Source of the DNA: Microglena sp. YARC
Taxonomy: Eukaryota > Chlorophyta > Chlorophyceae > Chlamydomonadales > Chlamydomonadaceae
Assembly: GCA_022414725.1 (NCBI GenBank)
Contig: CM039464.1
Coordinates: forward strand, 51,602,017 to 51,666,016
Reading direction: 5' to 3'
Length of the DNA stretch: 64,000 bases
Part shown: positions 1-13,900 of the stretch, one piece after another
Position numbering within the stretch: the stretch's first letter is position 1
How the letters are laid out: the number at the start of each line of letters is the position of its first letter
Program-made: the position numbers and the translations under genes
The notes under the pieces: generated by a model
Database searches by the model: none
Seen by the model: the letters and a program-made list of their open reading frames with translations, nothing else
Told to the model about the DNA's origin: nothing

Positions 1-485
1 CTTCATGGTCAGTGTTTACTAGGTTGGTGGGGCTGGACACCGTGGCTGTGGTTGTAAAATCCAAGATTACTGTTCGAAATAACGTCTCCCCAGCATGCTC
101 TTGCGCTTCAGCTGCTGTTGCGAAGGCACCATGGCTTGTGATGGCTGGGGGGCATGTGCTGGAGGGTGTGCAGGTGAGGGGGCAGGCTTTGTGGTCAGTG
201 GTTTGTAGATTTGGGTGGCTGGGCATCGTGGCTATAGCTTATTGACCCAATATTCCTGTTTAAAACAACACCTTCTGAGCATGCTCTTGTGCTTGAGCTG
301 CTGTTGCGAAGGCACCATGGCGTGCTATGGCAGGGGGGCATGAGCTGGAGGGTGTGCAGGTGGGGGGGCAGGCCGAGTGGTAAGTGTTTAGTAGGTTTGT
401 GTGACTGGACACCGTGGTGTGGATATAGCTGAGTGACCTAATATTCATGTATAAAACAACACCTCCCCAGCATGATCTAGCACTT
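1..485 (-). repeat. Tandem ~213-bp unit carrying an exon-like segment
   Basis: Two full copies and one partial copy of a unit of about 213 bp (about 5-219, 220-432, 433-485). On the minus strand each copy holds an Ala/His-rich coding stretch (GAFATAAQAQEHAQK in the middle copy, GAFATAAEAQEHAG in the left copy) preceded by CTCCAG. Only the middle copy ends in a clean AAG|GTGTTG junction. This is the first of many exon-edge duplications in the window. Confidence 0.6.
272..344 (-). CDS. Candidate 73-nt exon, Ala-rich coiled segment (possible exon of the left-hand gene)
   Basis: Minus-strand stretch from 344 to 272, preceded by CCCTCCAG and followed by GTGTTG. Read with one leading base it gives 24 codons (SCPPAIARHG... 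EHAQK) and ends in phase 0. That phase matches the two trailing bases of the exon at 758-549, so the two can be joined in frame. The function is unrecognised. The donor is not canonical beyond GT and the acceptor choice is mine; a neighbouring near-copy could be the used one. Confidence 0.35.
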
Positions 486-548
486 CCCATACCGCTTGCA
501 CATCTGCCTGCTAGTGTGTGCTGTTCATAAGTCCCCCTTGAGTCCTAC

Positions 549-758
549 CTGTAAAATCCATTAGGACTGTTTCCATACGAGGAGGATACAACGAATGTGG
601 CACCACTCCCACTGGCAGGCACACTTCTCGTACCGCTTGTACCGCCTGCCTTGGAGGAAGCCTTGGCCTGGTGTGTCTTTTGAGCCTTAAGCTGCTTTGC
701 GCTTTGCTTTGGACTGGCCCTCGAGGCAGGGGGTGCACTTACTTTGGTTGGCTTGACC
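549..758 (-). CDS. Candidate 210-nt exon, Lys/Ser/Ala-rich low-complexity segment
   Basis: Runs from 758 (after CCCATTCAG) to 549 (before GTAGGACT, a good donor). With one leading base it is open for 69 codons: KQLKAQKTHQAKASSKAGG in the middle, then Ser/Gly-rich GATFVVSSSYGNSPNGFY. It is basic, without a recognised domain. The leading base fits the two-base overhang of the exon ending at 6072, so it may be the next exon of the coiled-coil gene, though a candidate first exon at 3000-2850 would argue for a separate gene. Its first ~30 nt, with acceptor, are copied several times to the right (759-1320). Confidence 0.45.
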
Positions 759-939
759 CTGAATGGGAGATGAACATAGTTAGGCTTGGCTTGGCTTGGC
801 AGCGGATGGGGAGTGGAGTTAGTAAGAAGTCAGGCAGGGGGTGCGCTTACTTTGGTTGGCTTGGCCCTGAAAGGGGAATGAACATAGTAAGACTTGGCTT
901 GGCCCTGAATGGGGGATGAAGGTAGTTAGAAGTCAGGCA

Positions 940-971
<32 letters not shown>

Positions 972-3664
972 ACTTTGGTTGGCTAGGCCCTGAATGGGGG
1001 ACGAACATAGTAAGACTTGGCTTGGCTTGCCACCACATGGGGGATGAAGGAAGTAAGAAGTCAGGCAAGGGGGGCGCTTCCTCCAGTTGACTTGGATCCG
1101 AATGGGGAATAAACATAGTAAGACTTGGCTTGGCCCTGCATGTGGGATGAAGGTAGTAAGACTTGGCTTGGCCTTGCATGTAGGATGAAGGCAGTACGAA
1201 GTCAGGCAGGGGGGGCCCTTACTTTGGTTGACTTGGATCTCAATGGGGGATGAAGCTACCCCCACCCACCAATGGGGGATAAACTTACCCAACTTACCCA
1301 TGGAGGATGAACTTACCCCCATGAATAGGGTGAGAAATTACCCATCCTCCCCCCCAAATGTGTAACAAAGCAACTAAAACTACATATGTATAGACATCAC
1401 ACCCCTAGGTGAAGCCACTTAAGGTGCATTGTTAACAGATGCAATACCTGTAAACTCTTGTTGTTAAACCATGTGCTTTGATCACACCTGACTGATGTTG
1501 CCCCTTGTGCCCCTCGCCCTCTCTGTTGCCCTCTCTCTTGTGCAAGAGCACATACAAGTGCATTTAAAATATGGAACACCCCTAAACTCTAACAACCATT
1601 TTCTTTGCATCGCAAATTGGGGGGTCTCTGGCACCCTTCTATTCGTCTTGAAAGGGTGCAGTATGGGTTCAGAAAAGCACTTTTTTCTTTCCGGCTACCA
1701 GCACCAGCTTCTAGGCAGCTACCTAAGCCAGCCCCTGGGCTAAGCCTCAAAATTTTAGAAGCGCCAGAAAGCTGATTACGTTAGCTCCGAGGTGTACTAG
1801 GTTGCTTTAGGTTTGGGTGATTGGCCAGCCAGGGGAGCTGCCTAGAAGCTGCTGCGTCAGCTTCAAGGTGCGCTAGATTGCCTTAGGTTTGGGTGATTAG
1901 CCAGCCAGGGGAGCTGCTTAGAAGCTGCTGCTCATAGCCGAAAAGAAAAAATTGTAGACAAGGGTGCCGAGGACCCTCAAAAAGTGCATCGTGATCGCAC
2001 CTCACTGCTGTTGCGCCTTGCCTATTGGCAATCTCCTAGAATAATTTATACTTTCGAAATTCATATTACAAAAATCACAACTTCGCACCTCACTGCTGTT
2101 GCGACCTCCGCTGTCGCCCCGTGCCCAATTTTGTGCACGGCAGTTATCTTTGTGCGGGCCATCCTGGTGCAGCTGGATGGATGGCCGAAGAAAAGAGGTA
2201 GGGGAGGTGAGGGGGGAAGGTGGGGTGGGATTGGGGTGAGGGTGGGGGTGAGGGTGTGGAGGTAAATGCAGATGTGGATGTGGATGTTAGATGTTAGATG
2301 TTAGATAGCTGGCTGGCTGGCTGGCTGGATGGGGACAGGAGGTAGTTAAAGGGGTGAGGTGGGATGGGGTGGGGGTAGGGGTTAGGGGTTGGGAACATGG
2401 GGGTTGGGGTTGCAGGAGTTCGGGTCGTGGCGGGGTGGGTCGTGGGGATTTGGGTCGTGGGAATTGGGGTCGTGGGGATGGGGCGAGGCGGTACGGGTGG
2501 GAATGGAGATGGGGGTTGTTGGTTTGGGAAGGTTTGGTTTGGTTTGGGATGGTTTAGTTTGGTTTGGTTTGGGTTGGGCTGGGTTGGGTTGGGTTGAGTG
2601 GGGGTGGGGGACTGGGGGTGGGGTTTGTGGGGGTTGGGGTCGTGGGGTGAGGTGGGGTGCTTCATATCTTCCTGGCGGATAGGTTAATATCGTCCTGGCG
2701 AATTTTTTCATGTTTGCAACAAGCCTGCACAGCCCGAGAAGCAAGACGACTCCAAGCGGCAAGCGGATCGGACGGGGGGAAGCGGGGGGTAACGCGTTCG
2801 ACGGGGTAACACGTGTAAGGTTGCTTCTTATCAACCAGAGGGAACTCACCGTAGCGAGGAGGACGTTGGGTTGAGAGCGTGCAGCAGGAATGAAGCAATC
2901 CAAAGGGGGACCTCGGAATAATGCAATTTGGAGCAGCACTCTTGATGTTGCGTGCGAAACTGTGAATCGATTTCAGACCTGGTTCTTGCTTTCGAATCAT
3001 GTCCCGCTGTGCTACGTGCTATGCGTGCTGCGATGCAGGGGGGGGGCGGCCCCCCTCCCTCTTCCCCTGGCTGCGATGCAAGCCATAGCTACAAGTTGGG
3101 TGCGTGCAATTTGCATGTTTTCATGCAGTTTCCTTGCAATTTTGCACCAGCGTCCAATTTCCAATGGATCCATCATCCTTGCATTTGGATTATGCTGCTG
3201 AATATTTGTAAAGAATAATATTGAGAGATTGTTACCGCCCATCCATGGGTAGCGACTTCGGTACAACAGCTGTACTGCCGGGTGCGCCAAACGGATGAGC
3301 AAAACGGAGCGGCTCCGGAACCAGAATAGCTATGGGATGGAAGGGCTCAAAAACGTAAAAATAAACCCTGCCGGAGCCCCCAGGGTTACCCATTTGTCCG
3401 TCTGTGCGACCTACTGCTACTGTCTGACGGAGATGAAGCCTGACACGTCAGCCAACGGTCTCGTAACTAACACGCTTCCGTTGCCACCTGTCGCTCCGTC
3501 GCGAACAGCCGAACACCTCTCCGCCAATTTTAAACGTCGCTTGCTACACTGCAAATAACTTATCGACGAATACGGTACCTTGCATAAGGTATATCATGGC
3601 CCGGGGTAGTTACCTTGTCGGTGGTAAAATGTGGGTTCAGACGAACAGCAATGACATTGAATCA

Positions 3665-3703
<39 letters not shown>

Positions 3704-6700
3704 TGGGTCTGAGAAAAATATGGCAAAACTAACTTGGCAAAGGGGTTCATGGCTTGGACTGACTCAAGTTGAGACCTGAATTCAGTTGGCAAATCGTAGT
3801 TTGCTTACATATTATTGTTACAAATTCAATAAGCAGTCTGCCCAAGCTTGCTGTAAAACCATTTGAAATTCAAATCAGGAGCTTAGGTGAGTCAACACTA
3901 GAGTCAAGAGGCGAGAGTGTGAGACCTTTGGACGATTTAAGCAATTGGAACATAATTACAGGTAGCTGTCGGTTCAAATAGGACAGCAAGGAAAATTCAA
4001 ATATTACATTACATTACATGTTAAAGTCTACTTGACACCGCGAGGGTGTATGAGACTCTGTGCTTTAAAAAAAAGAAAAAGCAACCTCAAAGCAAAAAAA
4101 ACCATTACATCAGGGGTGTATCGAGGACAAACAAACCAAACTCCCAACCACCGTTTTGGTGGCGTAGGTGTTAAACCCCCTAGAGCAGGATCCAGATCTC
4201 AACCACTTACAGTGGCGGAGGTAAGAAGCTAACAAATGAGAAGTCATGAAGAAAAAAAGGGATAATAAATTACGGTGCCACTAAGCAGTCCAGGGCTTCC
4301 TGTCTTGCTCTTCTACAAGTAGAAAAATAGTCGGCTAGGTTGCTCGCTCCAAAAAGTCTTAGTGCCATTTCCATTCATAAAGGTTCTGAATGTGGAATCG
4401 CAGAATTCCACATTCCATGCGGTTAAGTCGGTATCCTCATGGACATGCCTATAAATATCTGTAAACAGCTTCTGGTAGCGGAGGCGAATATCATTATAAA
4501 AAGGGCACTCAAACATATGCATTTCATCCTCAGGTTTTTGGAACCCACACATTTGGCAGTGTCTCATTGAACGAGGGATGTGTGCTCTATCCACCACCTT
4601 CATTCTTTCTGTGTTCAGCCAATGGGAACCCATTCTAAACTGTGCTATATACCGAACCTGATCCTACTTATGTAAAGCGGATGTAAAGGGAATCAAGCCA
4701 TTCTCATCATTGCTGTTGGCTGCGAACCATTTCTGGTATCGGAGGCGTTTAAAGCCAACCCTTCTCTCATCAGGGATGTCTCTGACTGCATTGGTGTCAC
4801 TTGGGTACTTAAACCTCCATGACCCCAAAACTTCAGACATAATACCTTCGATATCGAAAGCCTCCAAAATGTCGAGGTTTTTACTTGATCCTAGCTTGTG
4901 GAGAGCACAACGTAAGTCATGAACCCAGCCAGTGTTGGAATCAAAAGATTCCTCAAGAGCCATTCTAATGAGATCCTCAGGTTCTTTATCTATTGTCTTG
5001 TTCCAGAAGCGCAAAGCTTGTTTTAGCCAAGCAAAACACAACGGGGTTCTACCCAGCTTTTCCATGATAATATTAGATGTAGTAGATTGGCAAACACCCA
5101 TCTTTTGTTTAAGTATACCTCTATGCCATTTCTCACAAGCATGGTCATTTGGGATAAGTGTGACGTTCAGAATAGAAGGGTATAGATATGTTTATGGTGC
5201 CGTAGTCAAGCTATGTAACCAAGTTCAAGTTCAAGTTCAAGACAGTGGATAGAGATAGAGAATACCTGCGTTGCGTTACAATTGTCATAGGAAGGCCAGT
5301 TTTGACGCAAGACAAGCCCACACCACAACTTACGAGGGGGTCTTGCAACTATTTGAATAGATTAAGTTACTGCCAAAGATGGTGAGTAGCTGTACAGGCT
5401 GGAGCCATGTAAGTTATGCCGTCACTTGCCGTCATCTGATGTTTCAGGCCAACCGCGCACTCATCATTTGATATCATGTTTCCGATCCCTACATGAAACC
5501 AAGCTCAAGTTCAAGTTCCAACTATTATGTTTCTAGTGGAGGACGAGATGGGAAAATACCAAGGAAGAGAGAACGGGGGCGGGGTGGGTGGAGGGGGGGG
5601 GGAGTGGGGTCTTACAGCTATCCTCTTGCTAGTAAAGGAAGAGATGGGAAAAGACAGAGGAAGAGAGAACGGGGGTGGGTGGGGTGGGTGGGGTAAGGTT
5701 GGAGGGGGGTGGGGTGGGGTGGGTGGGGTGGAGGGGGGATTGGGGTACAACTATCATATTAATAGTGGAGGAAGAGATGGGAAAAGACAGAGGAAGAGTG
5801 AACGGGGGCGGGGTGAGTTGGGTTGGGGTGTGTGTGGGGGTTAGGGTTGGAGGGGTGGGGTGGGGGGATGGGGTCTTACAACTATCCTGGTATTGATAGC
5901 GGAGGAAGAGATGGGAGAATACAGAGTAAGAGAGAACGGGGGCGGAGTGGTGGGTGGTGGGAGTCGGGTTGGAGAGGGGGTGAGGGGTATTACAACTATC
6001 CTCTCGTACCGGTAACCAAAAAGAATGCAATGGATAGGAATTATAATATTCCCAATTTCCTTGGCACTTACGGACAGAAATCACATGAGCCACATGTACT
6101 GCTTCCATCAGCCAGATCATCTGCCAGCTCAGCAGCCAACTCTGAGGTACATGGCACAGGTCGGAATCTTGGGCCGTCGCTAAATCCATCACAGCAAGAG
6201 CTACAGACGCTACCACAGCTACTCTTTAGCTCCTCCTCTTCCTCCCTCTCCTCGTCACTATTACTGTAGCTTCCGTGCAGCTTCTTCTCCTCCTCGTCAC
6301 TATCACTGAAGCTTTCATGCAGCTTCTCCCCCTCCTCGTCACTGTCACTGTAGCTTCCGTGCAGCTTCTCTTCCTCCTCGTCACTATCACTGTAGCTTTC
6401 ACGCAGCTTCTCCTCCTCTTCCTCCTCCTCATCACTATCACTGTAGCTTCCATGCAGCTTCTCCCCTTCCCTCCTCTCTTCCTCGGCACTATCACTGCAG
6501 CTTCCATGCAGCTTTTCCTCCTTCTCCTCCATCCTCCTGTCCTCAGCCCTGTCACTGCATCTGCTCAGCATCTCCCCCTTTCCCTTATGCTCAACCTTAT
6601 AGCCCCTCCAATTTGTACTGCTGTACATCTCGGAAGCTCCCAGGCAGCTGCCTGGAAGCTCCAACCCCTCGTCATCACTGCCGCTTGTACTGCCACTTGG

Positions 6701-9700
6701 AGAGCTGTACCACTCCTCCATATCCACTTGCCTTCGCGTGCCCTGCCCACGCTGCTCACCAGCCTGGCATGCCATCCTGGCTTTGATGCCTTGCCTAAAT
6801 GCCAGCATCAGCAAATTTGCCTCGCTGTCGCCAAATGATGCTGAGCTGTCAGCCATAAGCTGGGCTTGGAGTAACTCAGAGGAACGAGGTCTTGAGCCTG
6901 AAGTGCTAGATGGGATATTGCCACCTCCACCACCTCCACCGTAGCCACCATGACCAATGATGCCTTGGGTAAATGTGAGCATCATCAAATTTGCCTCGCT
7001 GTCGCCCAATGAGGCTGAGCTGTCAGCCATCAGCTCGGCTTGGAGTAACTCATTGGGACAAGGTCTTGAGCGCCAAGTGCTGGATGGAATATTGCCACCT
7101 CCTCTCCCACCACCACCACCACCACCACGACTACTACACGCTAGGAGCACCCCAGTGTGATGAGGTTTTGGCCCTGAAGTGTTGGACGGGAAGGTGCCAC
7201 CATCACCACTACCATCAGAGTAGTGCCCACTACTACCCCCACCACCTGCACCATCATAGTCGTTTCCGCCACCACCAACATAATAGGCACCACCACTACC
7301 ACCACCACCACCGCCACCAGAATAGCCACTAACACTATCACTACCACCGACACCATCACTGGTCAAATTATAGCCACTACCACCCCCGTTATCATTAGAC
7401 CCTGACAAACAGCCTACATCACTTCCATCACGCCCACCTGCATGAGCTCCATCGGATGCAGTAGTGCCGGAGGTGCATGCAGTGCGAGCAGGGCTCGTAC
7501 CGATTCTCTTCTTAAAGAGAGTGCTCTGGATTGGGGTCTCTTTGGGCGCAGCCCCCTCTGTACTTTCCTCCTGGGAACTGGATTCACTGGGTAAGGGGCA
7601 TGCCCCTAAAATGGCAGAGGAAGAGAGGAACATTTCTCTAGACCTGGGGACAAGTAAAAGAGGTACATACGTGGGCGCAGCCCCCCTTCTTGCCACCTCT
7701 CCTGTACTGGCAGGGTGTGCTAGTGTGGGCTTAGCCCCCCTTCTCGCCGCCGCACCCGTACCATCAGGGTGTGCATGTGTGGGCGCAGCCCCCCTTTTTG
7801 CTACCTTACTAGTACTGGCAGAGTGTGCTAGTGTGGGCGTAGCCCCCCTTTGCGCCACCACACCCGTACCATCAGGGTGTGCTTGTGTGGGCGTAGCCCC
7901 CCTTCTTGCCACCCTCTCCTGTGCTGGCAGGGTGTGCTGATGTGGGCGTAGCCCCCCTTCTACCTACCTCATCTGAGCTGGCATCATCCCCCCACAGGTT
8001 TAGATAGGGGGGGGCTGCGCCTGGGCATGTACTGTCCCCACTCACTGGAGGAGAGGGTGGGGCACAAGCATAGATTGGTCTGGACATGGACCCTAACCCA
8101 TACCGCTCTCCTACCTGGTGGGTAACCTCTGGAAAAGGCCACCCCACCTGGAGGGCCCCCGCTAGACAAGGCCCCCCTCTTTCCTGGATAGCTGACTCAT
8201 CATCAAACCTAACCTGAGGCGGTGACTGGCCCATGTGAAAGCTTGTACTGCATGGAGCCTTGCCCTCTTTGGGTACAGATCCCCTGACCTTGCTTGTACT
8301 GACTGCATCCTTTCCCTGTTTGAGAACAGACCCTCTGACTTTGCTTGTACTACCTGCATCCTTGCCCTCTTTGGGCACAGACCCCCTGACTTTACTTGTA
8401 CTGCCTCCATCCTTGCCCTCTTTGGGCACAGACCCCCTGCAGTTGATTGTACTGCCTGTATCCTTGCCCTCTTTGGGCATAGAACCCCTGCAGTTGATTG
8501 TACTGCCTGCATTCTTGCCCTCTTTGGGCACAGACCCCCTGCCTTTGCTTGTACAGCCTGCATCCTTGCCCTCTTGTGGCACAGACCCCCTGCATTTGCT
8601 TGTACTGCCTACATCCTTGCGTTCTTTGGGCACAGACCCCCTTGCTTTGCTTGTACTGCCAGTGTCGTGGCCCTTCTTGGGCACCGACCTCTTGTCTTTG
8701 CCCATTTTGGGGTCGATGACTATTTGGGCTTGGCCAGGGTGGGGGTCATGCCTCATTGTCCTAAGACCCCCTTGCCTGCCTGAGTATATGTCCTCCACAA
8801 CCCTCTTCAGCCCCTCCACCTGTACAAGAAGCAATACGATACTAAGAAGGCAGATCAGCAGATTGCGGAGGTTTTTGTTTGTTTTATTTGTGTGATTGCT
8901 TGTTTGATTGTTCCTCTCTTGACAGTCCTGCCCGAGTAGACAACTTCCACAACCCTCTTCAGCCCCTCCACCTAATCACTGTATGCAAGCAGCAATGAGG
9001 TATTGAAAAGTTAGAGCGGGAGGTTGGGACGGGTTTGTTTGTTTGATTGATTGACTGGTTCATTGTTTGTTTGACGGCCTGATTGATTGATTTTTTGTTT
9101 GTTTGACTGATTCATTTATTCATTCATTCATTGTTTGACTGCCTGATTGATCCATTGTTTGTTTGACTGACTGACTGATTGATTGATTGATTGGCGGGAG
9201 CCCCCATGTCTACCCACTTGTCCGTCCAACCATCCGACCGACCGACCATCCGTCTGACCGCGATGAAGCCTGACACGTCAGCCAACGGTCTCGTAACTAA
9301 CTCGCTTTCGTTGCCACCTGCACCTGTCGCTCAGTCGCGATCACTCTCCGCCAATTTTCAGCGTCGCAGGCGACGCTGCATAGAACTTGTTGATTGATTA
9401 ATTGATTGATTGTTTCACTGTTTGACTGACTGATTGACAGATTGATTGATTCAGTCAATGTTTAACTGACTGATTGACATATTGATTGGTTCATTGTTTG
9501 TTTGACTGCCTGATTGATTGATTGATTGATTCAATGTTAGACTGATTGTTTAATTCATTGTTTGACCGATTGATCGATTGATTGATTGATTGATTCATTG
9601 TTTGACTGATTGATTGATTGATTGATTCATTGTTTGACTTACATATTTATTGATTCGTTGATTGTTTGACTGACTGATTCATATATTTTTGTTTAATTGG

Positions 9701-10918
9701 TTGTCTCTTGACAGTCTTTCCTGGGTATATATCCTTCACAAACCTCTTCAGCCCCTCCATCTACAAGACAAGCAGCAATGAGGTATTGAGAAGTTAGAGC
9801 GGGAGGTTGGGGAGGGTTTGTTTGTTTGACTGATGTATTGATTGATTGAGTGTTTGTTCAATTGGTTGTCACTTGACAGTCTTTCTTAGGTAGATGTCCT
9901 TCACAGCACTCTTCAGCCCCTCTACCTACAAAAGTGGTAATGACATCCGTTAAAATGTAATATTTAAGTTTAATCTTGAAGTGGAGGGTGGGTTTGTTTG
10001 ATATATACAAAAAATGAGTACAGGCGGGAGGATGCGAAACACCATAGGAATCCGTCAAGTTCAGAGTGCGGGTACCAGGTATTGGATTGGGTTAGAGTGT
10101 AATTGATCGATATTGGCCCCAGTGCGGGCAAACGGGCTGGCCCGCTTAAACTCACGCCTAGTAATCAGGCATGCTATTTATTATTTATTTATTAAGCGAT
10201 CCCCCCAGGTCTGGAGAATTGTTTTTTTTTCGTCCTCGTACTTCAGAAAGGTATTTTTTGAAGTGCGTCTGCAGGCGCTTCCTGAATGTAAGCTAAATAA
10301 TTATATTGTATTGCATTTAATTAAAAAAAATCGTCCTTGTGGTTCAGGAATGTTTTTTTATCTGAGACGAACACCAACGATTTGATGCGACAATGCCCTG
10401 AAATGAAACGTCAATTATTTTGAAGAAATATGCTGCTGCTGCACTACAGAAACAGAACTTGACGCTATAGCCCCTTATAACTCGTTAACTGACTTTGTTA
10501 AGCCGGAAGATGTACAAAAAAACGTTACAAACACGGTACGGAAACGTTGTACAATTATGGAAACGTTATACGGAATGTATGGAAACTTTATGAGAACTAT
10601 ATGGAAACGTTATAAAACATGATGGAAACGTTTTAAGAGCTATCTCATGTATAGAAGTGTTATAAAACATTATGAAAACGTTATTAAACATTATGGAGAC
10701 GTTTTGATGTGTTATAGAAGCTTATGAAAACTCATGTGCTGCAACTCATTGCTCACCTCCAGGGTCATCACTTTGGTGAGTCAGATAGTCAGTTTGTTTC
10801 TCCATGCGTGTCGTAACTTGAATGATACGTTTATTTTTACTTACACATTTATATGTGGATAGGTCTGTGGATAGGCATATATAAAAAGAAATATCAAAAT
10901 ATATAGATAGGTAGATAG

Positions 10919-10951
<33 letters not shown>

Positions 10952-13900
10952 TGATAAATAGATAGATAGATAGACAGTACATTTATGTACTTGTGATATA
11001 ATTGTATCTTTACGTGCGATATATTCTAGTTGTGTTTCTAACTTGGTGCTGCACGTTGTTCCTCTCCAGGAACATGGTCTTAGTGATACATAGATGGATA
11101 AATCGACATACACACACATATATACAGGTATATGTATATACATATATATAGACATACACACACATATATATGTATATCAGTATATGTATATACATATAGT
11201 CAGTCTGTTTATTTATGATATATTTAGATTATATATTCATACATTTATATATAGATAGGAAAATAGGTAGATAGACAGAAAGATATATAATATAGTCAGT
11301 CTGTTTATTTATGTGTGTTGTACCTGGTTTTACTTTGAATGATTAGTTTATCTAACTTGGTGCTGCAGATTTTGGGCGGAGCCCCCCCTTCTGGGGGGCG
11401 TGAGCCCCCAGTGTCACCCCGTTGTCTGTTTGTCTGTTGTGCTGTCTGTCTGTCGTGTTGTTGGCACATAACCCTGGCCCTAACTGGCCCTGTAAAAATC
11501 CCAGGAAATTTTGAATGGCCAGAATAACTTTAATTTCTATAATGATTTGAATGATTATAATAGTTTCAATGATTATAATTATCTTACTTGGTGCTGCAGG
11601 TTGTTCTTAGCCAGGTTCGAATTATTTGAATTATTATAATGATTTCAGGAGTAAAAAAAAGGAAAGCTGCAGATGTAGAGCCAAAAAAACCTGGTGGGGC
11701 TTCCCCCCCCCCCCCCCTCCCCCTTCAAATATAAATACCTTTTTTTTACGACTTGGATATGGAATCAGAGGGTTTACAGTATGGCGCACACAATGGCGTC
11801 CTTGGATTTGTAGTGCAGGGATCGCACAATAGTCAAAAACCATTTCTGCCCCCCACCCCACCCCCCCACCAGGTTGTCCAAGTACTGAAGCCACCCTTTG
11901 CCGTCGCTGGAGGCGGCCAGAAAAACATTTAAAAATCAGGCCCAGCACAGACACTCTTAAACAACTTAAAAACATACCGGGGCACATGGTCTGTTTTTTC
12001 AATCAAGATTCTGGTCTGGTCACTTTCCCCTAAGGTCTATCTGCCTGGCTTCAAGGAACAGAAGAACGGTGGCGTTACGATTCGATTCGGTTGCTGTCTG
12101 TTTGTGTGTGGGTTGGGGTTGGGGTTGTGTGTGTGGGAGGGGAGGGGGGGTATATACTTATTTCACGAGGTCCAAAGTGGTTCCAATGGACTGCCCTTAC
12201 CAAGGCCTACTCATGGGTGGTCTTAAAATTGCATTTGGAATGAGCTGTGTGTGGGGTGGTGGGTGGGTTGGGTTGGGGTTTGAGGGTGGGTGGAGTGGGG
12301 TTATATACTTGTGGCACGAGGTCCAAAGTGGTGCCAATGGACTGCCCTTACCAAGGCCTACTTATGGGTGGTATCAGAATTGTATTTTGAGGTCTAAGTA
12401 AAAAGTTAGCAAAAAAACAAGTGAGGGCAAAAAAACAAGTGACCCCCCCCCCCCCCCCCCCTCCCCCCCCCTAAATATAGTGCCCAGAAAGTCTGAAAAC
12501 ATGTTCAATAAATCGCAAATTATTATTTCATATACATCCTATATTCGGAATAAATCGATCGGCTTTGCTCAACTTTTCGTGGAGGATGCTACCTCCTGAT
12601 GATTTTGACGATTATAATTATCATGATAATTTGAATTATCATAACAATTTGAATTATGACTGATTATGATAATAATTAGAATGTTTGTATTATCTTACTT
12701 GGTGCTGCAGGTTGTTTCTATCCAGGGTTAAATAATTAGAATAATCATTGTTATCAAACTAATTTGAATTGTCAATTATAATGAGTATAAGTATCTTACT
12801 TGGTGCTGCAGGTTGTTCCTGTCTAGTGTCATGGCCTTCAGCATATGCTCACTACTTCCAAGTGAATCTTGTAGTGAAGCCACCTCATCTTGCAAAGCCT
12901 TCACCCTGGCTGACTCCTGGTGTCGTGGAGGCAATGGTAATGGTGTAGGTGTTTTTGTTGTTGGTGGTGGTCGTGCTTTTGTTGGGCACATTGAATAAGT
13001 ATCCACATTCGTTTGTGCTTTTAATTGTACTTGCTTTTGGATTATGAATAACATTGGATTAGGAATGGCATTGTTGTTGGATTAGGAATGACATTGGTGT
13101 TGGATAAGGAATGGCATTTGCATAAGCGTTAGCATTAGCAGCCGGGTTGTTGTACCCGCTGCGTGTTAAAGGACTAATACACATTTTGGAGGGCAGTGCT
13201 TTTTCTTTTTAAGCCCTTCTTATCACGGTTCGGCAAGTCCTTTTAGCCTATTTGGCCTACCCCTGCACTGTAACATACATACACATTTTGGAGGGAACGT
13301 TGCATTGCGGACGCAGATTTTGAAACATGTTCTGTGTCTCATGATGCAGATTTTTGAGTCCCCCAGAACAACCCCAGTTAGTAATCCTAGTTGTTCATTC
13401 TTGTATTGACTGTTTGTTTATTATTACACCAGTGGTGTTGGTGGCGCTAGTGACACAAGTTTACATCAGTACAAGTGGTGCTATTGACACAACTGTACAG
13501 TAGTACAAGTGGTGCTAGTGACACAACTGTACATCAGTACAAGTGGTGCCAGTGACACAACTGTACATCAGTACAAGTGGTGCTAGTGACACAACTGTAC
13601 ATCAGTACAAGTGGTGCTAGTGACACAACTGTACATCAGTACAAGTGGCGCTAGTGACACAACTGTACATCAGTACAAGTGGTGCTAGTGACACAACTGT
13701 ACATCAGTACAAGTGGTGCTAGTGACACAACTGTACAGCAGTACAAGTGGTGCCAGTGACACAACTATACAGCAGTACAAGTGGTGCTAGTGACACAACA
13801 ATACAGCAGTACAAGTGGTGCCAGTGACACAACTATACAGCAGTACAAGTGGTGCCAGTGACACAACTGTACATCAGTACAAGTGGTGCCAGTGACACAA

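Larger units (their letters stand above)
10745..12727 (-). repeat. Five displaced copies of the 3' end + donor of the 12916-12800 exon
   Basis: Minus-strand matches to AACAACCTGCAGCACCAA|GTAAGATA occur at 12727-12691 and 11618-11581 (donor intact), 11369-11349 (short), 11090-11037 (GTTAGAAA replaces the donor) and, more diverged, 10790-10745 (coding KVMTLEVSNELQH). They lie in an intron otherwise made of TATA/GATA microsatellite (10840-11340) and AT-rich sequence. Confidence 0.7.

Noticed and set aside
7141..7405. Separate Val-rich and Thr-rich genes inside the 2.7-kb exon
   Set aside because: Other-frame readings of the Gly-rich coding repeat.
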